Positions 1 through 5,489 of a DNA stretch of 5,489 nt are shown one piece after another. Origin of the DNA: B21-G16 sp003644825 [NCBI: Candidatus Zhuqueibacterota bacterium] (GTDB lineage Bacteria > SM23-31 > B21-G16); NCBI GenBank assembly GCA_003644825.1, contig QNDJ01000142.1:1-5489 (forward strand), read 5' to 3'. Every line of letters begins with the position of its first letter. The stretch's first letter is position 1. The translations under genes were made by a program, and so were the position numbers. The notes beneath the pieces were generated by a model. The model was not told the origin of the DNA. It saw only the letters and a program-made list of their open reading frames with translations, and ran no database searches.

Positions 1-1447
1 ATTTTAAATACTCATCATCGGAAATATCTACTGGTAATCCTCTTTTTTTCTGAACCCTTTTCCATCGATTTTCAGCTTCTTTTTTCCAGTACTGGAGTGT
101 TTCCGCACTTTCAGGAATTTCTCCCTGGTCTTTAGAGGTTTCCATCCATTTCTTCAGTTTATTTCGAAGCTCCGTCAGAACATTAGAATACTCCTGTCTA
201 TCAGCAAGATTATTTATTTCAAAAGGGTCATTCTGCAAATCATATAATTCTTCTTCGGGGCGGTTTGGAGCCATAAACCGAGCCTGTTCAGGTTTCAATT
301 TGCCCTGTGAATACAATACTCTCATCAGGGTTAAAACAGGATACATCCTTTTTTTATAAACATTTCCCTGTGTATAAGGTCTATCAGGATAAAAGTTGCG
401 GATATACTTATATCTCCCGGTTCGAAAACATCTGATTCTATCAACGGTTTCATCACAGCGGTCTCTTGCAGCAACAATATATCCTCTCTTTTTTGAGTTT
501 CGGTCGAGGAAATCTCTACCCTGCATATAATCCGGAATATCTATTCCTGCTATTTTCAAACAGGCAGGAACTATATCTATCAGGCTCACAGGGTCATTGT
601 TAACCGTTCCTTGCTTCACATAATCTGGCCAGCGAACTATCAGAGGAATATGAATTCCACCATCATAGAGAAATTGTTTACCCCTTATATGTGCACGCCC
701 GTGGTCTCCAAAAAAGAAAATTACACTATTATTCAGCAGTCTTTCTTTCCTCAAACGATTAATGATTTCTCCAATTCTTTTATCAAGCAACTGGTTTGTT
801 TCCAGATATAACGCCCAGTCCATACGTGTTATAGGATGGTCAGGATAGTAAGGGGGTATTTCCACCTTATCAGGGTTAACAGGATTTTCATAGTCCCTTT
901 TAAACGGTCGATGTGACATCCGTATCTGAATCTGTGCAAAAAAAGACTGTCCATTTTCCCTTTGAGACCAATCTGTACCATCAAAAGGATGATCAACTTT
1001 AAAGTTAAAATCCTGTTTACCCGGTCTGGAGCCCGGATTCCCATAACCATTGCATACAAAATATCCAGCAGAACGGAGATATTCAGAAATCATCTTCACA
1101 TTATCAGGCAATGGTTCTTTATCTTTAGTACGATGCTGATGTGCTCCTATACTGGTTTGATACATACCTGTGTTAAATGCAGAACGAGAAGGTGAGCATA
1201 CAGCACCTGTGGAAAACGCATTTGTGAAGCGAATACCTTCATCTGCAAGTTTATCAATATTTGGTGTTTTTACAAGAGTCGTACCATAGCATCTAAAATC
1301 AGGACAAACATCCTCTGCAATCAACCAGATAATATTTGGTTTTTTATATGTTTTTGGCCTCCAATTTATAAATGCAGGTATTCCGAGTGTTGCAATGCCC
1401 ACACCAGCAGTTTTGAGAAATCTTCGACGGTCAAAATTATCTTTCAT
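1..1447 (-). CDS. Tat-exported sulfatase, heparan N-sulfatase-like, 3' end cut by window edge
   Basis: A sulfatase that hydrolyses a sulfate ester or N-sulfate, probably on a polysaccharide, outside the cytoplasm. From ATG at 1447 the frame stays open for 482 codons to the window edge. Residues 7-12 (RRRFLK) followed by a short hydrophobic run form a twin-arginine signal. The sulfatase signature CSPSRSAFNTG starts at Cys84 (codon 1196-1198), the residue converted to formylglycine. Other family marks are AED at 44-46 (metal site, with Glu replacing the usual first Asp), IGAHQHR at 100-106, HRPF at 179-182, GDHG at 247-250 (metal-binding Asp248, His249), Lys257, and the C-terminal ELYDLQNDPFEINNLA at 400-415. 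Visible length is about that of a full family member, so probably only a few residues are missing. The HRPF segment followed by an IPPYYPD stretch favours the N-sulfoglucosamine sulfohydrolase-like branch; the true substrate cannot be read from the sequence. The start is supported by AGGAG five bases upstream. It is the last visible gene of the cluster. Confidence 0.93.
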   Translation of the reverse strand, partial: MKDNFDRRRFLKTAGVGIATLGIPAFINWRPKTYKKPNIIWLIAEDVCPDFRCYGTTLVKTPNIDKLADEGIRFTNAFSTGAVCSPSRSAFNTGMYQTSIGAHQHRTKDKEPLPDNVKMISEYLRSAGYFVCNGYGNPGSRPGKQDFNFKVDHPFDGTDWSQRENGQSFFAQIQIRMSHRPFKRDYENPVNPDKVEIPPYYPDHPITRMDWALYLETNQLLDKRIGEIINRLRKERLLNNSVIFFFGDHGRAHIRGKQFLYDGGIHIPLIVRWPDYVKQGTVNNDPVSLIDIVPACLKIAGIDIPDYMQGRDFLDRNSKKRGYIVAARDRCDETVDRIRCFRTGRYKYIRNFYPDRPYTQGNVYKKRMYPVLTLMRVLYSQGKLKPEQARFMAPNRPEEELYDLQNDPFEINNLADRQEYSNVLTELRNKLKKWMETSKDQGEIPESAETLQYWKKEAENRWKRVQKKRGLPVDISDDEYLK

Positions 1448-1452
1448 TTTTG

Positions 1453-1458
1453 CTCCTG
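1453..1458 (-). promoter_or_regulatory. Shine-Dalgarno site of the sulfatase gene
   Basis: The minus strand reads CAGGAG here, five bases before the ATG at 1447. It fixes that ATG as the start; the only upstream in-frame alternative is a TTG without a comparable site. It lies within the 36-base gap after the isomerase-like gene, in which no terminator hairpin is visible. Confidence 0.8.
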
Positions 1459-1483
1459 TAAAATAATTCAAAACCTGTAAATT

Positions 1484-2917
1484 TTAAACCGATTCATCTA
1501 TAATTTTAATATTCTTAAATTTACAGAAATACTTCAACTCTCTGGCAATATCACCGTAGCAGGTCAACCTATGCAATCCATCTGTCCAATTTCTCCATAA
1601 GTTTTCAACACTGCCATCAACTTTTACAACTATTTTTGTTCTACAGCCTCTATCATACTTAATTGAAACCGGAGTATCAATTATTTCACCTGTGAAGTAT
1701 CTTAAATTATCACTATCAATTAATATTGCCTGAGTTACCCTCTGACCAACTCTCATTTTTACCTGAGGGACAGCGCCTTCCCGTCTTTCCATAATACTCC
1801 GAAGCTTATACGGAGCAGAAGGTTTATCCGGTCCATCCATTTTTGTTGTTCCAAGACAGTGGGCAAGAATAATAGTATTGCTGGATTCATCAACAGTGGG
1901 GTCACTTATAAAACCGGGTCTACCGGTTAATCCCTGCAATATTATATAGGTCATAGCGGCTCGCAAGTCTGATTCACAGATGCCACCCAGTCCCATATCA
2001 TTAAGTCTTGTAAAACCAATACAGGGATATGCAGGTAATTTGATAGTTTTATCCCACATAGTGCCGTAGCAATCAACAGTCATTACAGTAGCATTTTCTT
2101 CATCCAGCAATTTTTCAAAAGCAAGTGCAAGTTTACAGGACCTGAATATTTCCTCTTCAGAAGGTTCAACCACTTTTTCAGCATTCTTAATCCATTTTTC
2201 TGTTTCTTTCTTTGCTTTTTTATCATCAATTGAATTATAGGTATCAATCACTCTTTTCAGTTTAATCATTTTTATTTCTGTTCCAAACCTGTTTTTTATT
2301 TTACTTACATATTCATCAGACTGCTGTGTAGTAAGATTAAGAATTTTAGCCTCTCCTAAATGATGAATGGCTCTAAAAGGTTTTATAGCAGTAACAAGTT
2401 GACTGTAATCACTTGTTAACATACACTCCATTCTGGCACCTATTTTCTGTTTTTGCATAGTCCCAAACCTTATCCACTCATGGCCAGAGTATGGAACAGC
2501 AAAAACCATTGTAGGTTTTCCCATTTCAAGAATCTTTTTCAAAACAGGCATTATTCCTATATTGAATTGTATTGCAAGAATACCGTCAACTTCTTTTAGC
2601 CTGTCTATAACAGAATTCAGCTCTTCATTAGATGTTATTAGTTTATCAACAATAAACTCAACATCTAAAAATTCACTTTTAAACTTTTCAAATTCCGTTT
2701 TATATTTTCTGATTTCTTCATCAAAGTTTAAGTCTGGTTTTGGCCATAACCCAAAAGATGTTCCCAAATAAATTCTTGCCACCTTAACCTTAGATTTTAT
2801 AATTCTTCTTTTAATCTGATTTGCATTATATGAAAAAATATCTGTGCCTCCGAGGCATATTGCACCACCAGCCGCAGAAATTTGAAGAAATTTCCTCCTG
2901 TTAATTTCTCTGTTCAT
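1484..2917 (-). CDS. Tat-exported L-fucose/L-arabinose isomerase-fold protein
   Basis: A complete 477-residue protein resembling the L-fucose/L-arabinose isomerase superfamily. Those enzymes interconvert aldoses and ketoses with a divalent metal, normally in the cytoplasm. Residues 5-12 (INRRKFLQ) and the Ala/Gly-rich hydrophobic run to about 25 form a twin-arginine leader, so export is predicted. Residues 44 to about 190 look like the N-terminal alpha/beta domain (GILAIQFNIGIMPVLKKIL at 112-130, then MGKPTMVFAVPYSGHEW). The C-terminal catalytic-type region has CESDLRAAMT at 314-323, ISDPTVDESSNT at 337-348, AHC at 352-354 and GLHRLTCYGD at 447-456. Glu315 and Asp339 are 24 residues apart, as are Glu337 and Asp361 of E. 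coli FucI, and His449 fits the third ligand. The metal site therefore looks intact, but substrate and even isomerase activity are inferred. The length is shorter than FucI (about 590) and close to AraA (about 500). AGGAG seven bases upstream supports the start; the gene follows the PhoD-like gene by 22 bases. Confidence 0.8.
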   Translation of the reverse strand: MNREINRRKFLQISAAGGAICLGGTDIFSYNANQIKRRIIKSKVKVARIYLGTSFGLWPKPDLNFDEEIRKYKTEFEKFKSEFLDVEFIVDKLITSNEELNSVIDRLKEVDGILAIQFNIGIMPVLKKILEMGKPTMVFAVPYSGHEWIRFGTMQKQKIGARMECMLTSDYSQLVTAIKPFRAIHHLGEAKILNLTTQQSDEYVSKIKNRFGTEIKMIKLKRVIDTYNSIDDKKAKKETEKWIKNAEKVVEPSEEEIFRSCKLALAFEKLLDEENATVMTVDCYGTMWDKTIKLPAYPCIGFTRLNDMGLGGICESDLRAAMTYIILQGLTGRPGFISDPTVDESSNTIILAHCLGTTKMDGPDKPSAPYKLRSIMERREGAVPQVKMRVGQRVTQAILIDSDNLRYFTGEIIDTPVSIKYDRGCRTKIVVKVDGSVENLWRNWTDGLHRLTCYGDIARELKYFCKFKNIKIIDESV

Positions 2918-2924
2918 TTCATTT

Positions 2925-2930
2925 CTCCTG
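2925..2930 (-). promoter_or_regulatory. Shine-Dalgarno site of the isomerase-like gene
   Basis: The minus strand reads CAGGAG here, seven bases before the ATG at 2917. Another ATG lies closer, at 2922, but it is out of frame and meets TGA after one codon, so 2917 is the start. The site lies inside the 22-base gap after the PhoD-like stop codon. Confidence 0.8.
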
Positions 2931-2939
2931 ATATTTGAA

Positions 2940-5489
2940 TTAAAATTTAACTCTTATTGTTTTCAATTTTGTTTCAGGCATAGAAGAAACTCCTTTTATT
3001 ATTTTTATCCTATTTATATCAGGTTCTCCAATTTTGATTGTATATTTACCATCTTTAAAAACTTTCGGTCGAAAGGATTTTCCTTTAATTCTCAACGTGT
3101 AAACTATTTCATTACTTGATTCATCAATTATTTGTATTACTGGGTTAATTAATCCACTCACTTCAAATAAAGGAAGATAAGCTACAGCTTTTTTCCCATA
3201 GTTGTCTTCCATATTTATAGTTATAGGCCAGCCAGGATACTGCCCACCCGTAGAGGGGTCATCAGGGTCTGCATATCTGGGCCAGCATTCAAAGGTTATT
3301 GTTTGATCTTTTTTGTTAAATTTAATAATTCCATATCCGGGCATTCTATCATGCAGAGCTGCTGGTTTCTTACCTGAAGGTTTACCTGGATTTGCTGCTG
3401 CCCACACAGTGATATAATTACCAAATCCATCCAGAAACTCTCCTGTATATTCGGGCATTCCTTTCTTTCGATTTTTGCCTGGCTTAAGAGGAACCCATGC
3501 TCTTGGATAAAAATTGGCAATCGATGGAACACAAAATGACCAGATTGCATCATTCCAGTCATCGATTCCATGGTGAATAACGGTTGCTAAGTGCTGATCA
3601 CCAGAAATGTGTACAGCAAAAGCTTTACGAAGTTTTTCCAAAGCCTTTTTTCTACCGGTCTGTGGCCATCCATTAGAGTCATAATCTGCATATAAACGCT
3701 TAAGTTTTGGTCCATGCAGGGTTGCTGCATTTGCAAAAACTGTTTGAGAGAGCACTGCTTTCACATCGGTATTTTTCCAGTCGGCAGCCCATTCTTCAAG
3801 GAATTTCAATTGACGTTCACCAAGGAGTGTTGCCCCGGGAACATCTGCTGTTTTCGGGTCAAAGTCAGGGTCTATGACATGGTCAGCTCTTCCACTTTTT
3901 GTTTCAGGAACAAGTCCTTCAGGCCCAGACTTAAATTTACGGTCTTCAATTACTGCAAAACTGACTCTTCCATAATTCAAATCACAATAATAAACACCAA
4001 TTCCCTGTTCAACTGGTCTGGGGTCAAAAGAGTCAGGCAAATGACTCGTTTGAGTTCTCTGCACCATATTCACCCATTCAGGTGGCATTAAGTATCCACC
4101 TCGAACATCTTTATCGGTTTTTCGTCCTCCTGCTCCCCACAAATTTCCCTGATAAACATCGTGGTCATCTGGAATCGTAATACAGGGGATATCCTTTGTC
4201 AGGTCTCGAAATGCCCAGCACCATAAATACCACTTATACAGATAATCAAGGAAAGCCTTTTCTACAGGGAATTTAACCGCAACAGTTGGGCTCGCCCCCT
4301 CATAAACCTGGTCACCTGAAAAGAAAAGAATATCCGGTTTATGTTTTTTTACTTTTTCAGTCAGGTCATTATGAGGAAACCAGATTCTATCAGTCCAGGG
4401 AAATTCACCCCTGTCAACTCCACCCCAGCCATGACCAAGATTATGATTACCAGTAAAAGCTGCCAGAACTATAGTCTCTTTTTCAACAGGGTTATGTTTT
4501 ATAGTTCCATAATAATAATATGGAGTGAGAGAGCCATCTTTTACTTTCATATTATAAACTACCCTATATTCAATATCCCTATTAAAATTCCAGTTGTTCA
4601 CCTTAAATGTCGCAGTATAACCTGGAATAATTATGCCTGCCGAAGCAATCTCGTTCCATTTATCATTATTTTTAATTTCAAGAAAAACAATTTGAGTATC
4701 CTTCTTCCCAATCGGTAATATTTGGGCTGTCATTTTCATAACATTTTTGCTCAACGTATATTGAGTGCTTAATACAGGTCCACAATAACGGTCTTTATGT
4801 TCTTCTAATTTAGTGCCAGAAACCTTCCAGTCCTTAAACCAGAAACCTGTTGTATTTTTTCCTGTACCGGGATGAGATACAAGGGTAATATTACCGACCA
4901 GCCTATCAGGATTAACATTACTCAAAGTTATCTTATCCAGTTCTTTTCCTGTTTCTGGTTCATAACAGGAAAAATCAAGTAAATATCTCTTATTAACAGG
5001 TTTAACTGAAAGTTTCAATTTGATAGCCTTATAATTTCCTATTCCATTAAGCTTACGAAAAAGATATTTATTCTTTTCTGTAAAATCTTTAACAAACAAA
5101 CACCCTTTAGTATCAATGCCGGCAAAAAGTCCACCACCTTTTCCATAACTATGATGAATTAAAGACGCAGCCCTGTAATCCATACCCTTACCTGCGCCAA
5201 TTAAAAATCCTGCAGCAGCATCGGATGATACCTCTTTACCTAAATTAATTAAGCCTGTTTGAACAGACATTTCCATCATACCTTTTTTTGAGCCAAGGCG
5301 ACAGGTTAAGAGGTGAACTGTTCGCATCGGTTTTCTACCTGAAAACTCTATACACTCAAGCCTGCCATTAGCTACCCGCCAGTCCTGTAATCGATTCGCC
5401 CAGTATTCAGGTCCGACCCATGTTCTTTCTATACCTTTAGACCATTTACTTTGAAAATATACCTCTTTTTCGACTCGAGCATTAATAAA
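2940..5489 (-). CDS. PhoD-like metallophosphoesterase with N-terminal sandwich domain, 5' end cut by window edge
   Basis: A large metal-dependent phosphatase or phosphodiesterase of the PhoD type, family members of which act outside the cytoplasm. The frame is open over 849 visible residues from the right edge to TAA at 2940-2942. Visible residues 1 to about 225 look like a concanavalin/laminin-G-type sandwich (WANRLQDWRV at 30-39, FWFKDWKVSG at 216-225). A beta-rich linker to about 335 resembles the Fn3/Ig-like PhoD N-domain. The catalytic part has FTGNHN at 345-350, FFSGDQVYEG at 389-398, IPDDHDVYQGNLWG at 439-452, ISGDQHLATVIHHG at 628-641 and PSIANFYPRAW at 655-665; the Asp, Asn and His residues in these motifs are the expected metal ligands. 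A beta-type tail of about 75 residues follows. The Met at 5327 is not the start: it has no good ribosome site and family-like sequence continues upstream of it, so the true start and any signal peptide are outside the window. The isomerase-like gene begins 22 bases after the stop. The substrate is unknown. Confidence 0.9.
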   Translation of the reverse strand, partial: FINARVEKEVYFQSKWSKGIERTWVGPEYWANRLQDWRVANGRLECIEFSGRKPMRTVHLLTCRLGSKKGMMEMSVQTGLINLGKEVSSDAAAGFLIGAGKGMDYRAASLIHHSYGKGGGLFAGIDTKGCLFVKDFTEKNKYLFRKLNGIGNYKAIKLKLSVKPVNKRYLLDFSCYEPETGKELDKITLSNVNPDRLVGNITLVSHPGTGKNTTGFWFKDWKVSGTKLEEHKDRYCGPVLSTQYTLSKNVMKMTAQILPIGKKDTQIVFLEIKNNDKWNEIASAGIIIPGYTATFKVNNWNFNRDIEYRVVYNMKVKDGSLTPYYYYGTIKHNPVEKETIVLAAFTGNHNLGHGWGGVDRGEFPWTDRIWFPHNDLTEKVKKHKPDILFFSGDQVYEGASPTVAVKFPVEKAFLDYLYKWYLWCWAFRDLTKDIPCITIPDDHDVYQGNLWGAGGRKTDKDVRGGYLMPPEWVNMVQRTQTSHLPDSFDPRPVEQGIGVYYCDLNYGRVSFAVIEDRKFKSGPEGLVPETKSGRADHVIDPDFDPKTADVPGATLLGERQLKFLEEWAADWKNTDVKAVLSQTVFANAATLHGPKLKRLYADYDSNGWPQTGRKKALEKLRKAFAVHISGDQHLATVIHHGIDDWNDAIWSFCVPSIANFYPRAWVPLKPGKNRKKGMPEYTGEFLDGFGNYITVWAAANPGKPSGKKPAALHDRMPGYGIIKFNKKDQTITFECWPRYADPDDPSTGGQYPGWPITINMEDNYGKKAVAYLPLFEVSGLINPVIQIIDESSNEIVYTLRIKGKSFRPKVFKDGKYTIKIGEPDINRIKIIKGVSSMPETKLKTIRVKF

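Noticed and set aside
611-1195. Short open frames opposite the sulfatase (plus strand 611-811 and 962-1195) and in another minus frame (829-1059).
   Set aside because: They lie wholly inside the sulfatase gene, resemble no known domain, and are explained by chance openness in AT-rich coding sequence.
1455-1481. An 8-base direct repeat (TTTACAGG on the minus strand) at 1474-1481 and 1455-1462, in the gap before the sulfatase gene.
   Set aside because: Too short to call an operator; the copy nearer the gene is part of its Shine-Dalgarno sequence, and the other is probably coincidental.
2835-2870. Cys21 in the leader of the isomerase-like protein as a possible lipoprotein cysteine.
   Set aside because: The residues before it (GAIC) place Ile at position -1, which does not fit a lipobox; a Tat leader without lipidation fits better.
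2914-2922. A minimal ATG-AAA-TGA frame overlapping the start codon of the isomerase-like gene, possibly a translation-coupling element.
   Set aside because: Only two codons long and easily produced by chance in the sequence GAAATGAAATGAAC; the ribosome site fits the main ATG.
3296-4718. Open frames of about 70-125 codons overlapping the PhoD-like and isomerase-like genes (plus 2562-2771, 3714-4091, 4341-4718; minus 3296-3571).
   Set aside because: All overlap well-supported coding sequence with conserved motifs; their translations are low in recognisable structure and lack convincing ribosome sites.
4344-5289. Runs of seven T (4344-4350 and 5283-5289, and A at 938-944) as possible frameshift or slippage sites.
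   Set aside because: The reading frame and family-like sequence continue unbroken on both sides of each run, so there is no sign of a frameshift or programmed slippage.

Overview
The window lies inside one co-directional gene cluster on the minus strand, cut at both ends. Read in the direction of transcription (right to left) it holds three genes: a large PhoD-type metallophosphoesterase whose 5' end lies beyond the right edge (5489 to 2940); a Tat-signal-bearing protein of the L-fucose/L-arabinose isomerase fold (2917 to 1484); and a Tat-signal-bearing Cys-type sulfatase of the heparan N-sulfatase-like group, whose last residues lie beyond the left edge (1447 to 1). The gaps are 22 and 36 bases, and each of the two downstream genes has its own AGGAG Shine-Dalgarno sequence, so the three are probably transcribed together. 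No stretch over 300 bases lacks a gene. I see no RNA gene, mobile element, CRISPR array, promoter or terminator.

The base composition is AT-rich. Exported sulfatases, a PhoD protein with an N-terminal sandwich domain, and isomerase-fold proteins carrying a twin-arginine leader are typical of the Planctomycetes-Verrucomicrobia-Lentisphaerae group and of some uncultured polysaccharide-degrading lineages. This placement is inferred from protein type, not from a marker gene.

The likely theme is extracytoplasmic processing of a decorated polymer or glycan: the sulfatase would remove sulfate esters or N-sulfate, the PhoD-like enzyme would cleave phosphate mono- or diesters, and the isomerase-fold protein would act on a sugar or use the same metal site for something else. 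The oddest component is the isomerase-fold protein. Sugar isomerases normally work in the cytoplasm, yet this one has a clear Tat leader and also keeps the spacing of the metal-binding residues of L-fucose isomerase.

The PhoD-like frame is open without a stop from 2940 to the right edge. The first methionine in it (at 5327) is internal, and 54 further residues with family-like sequence precede it in the window.
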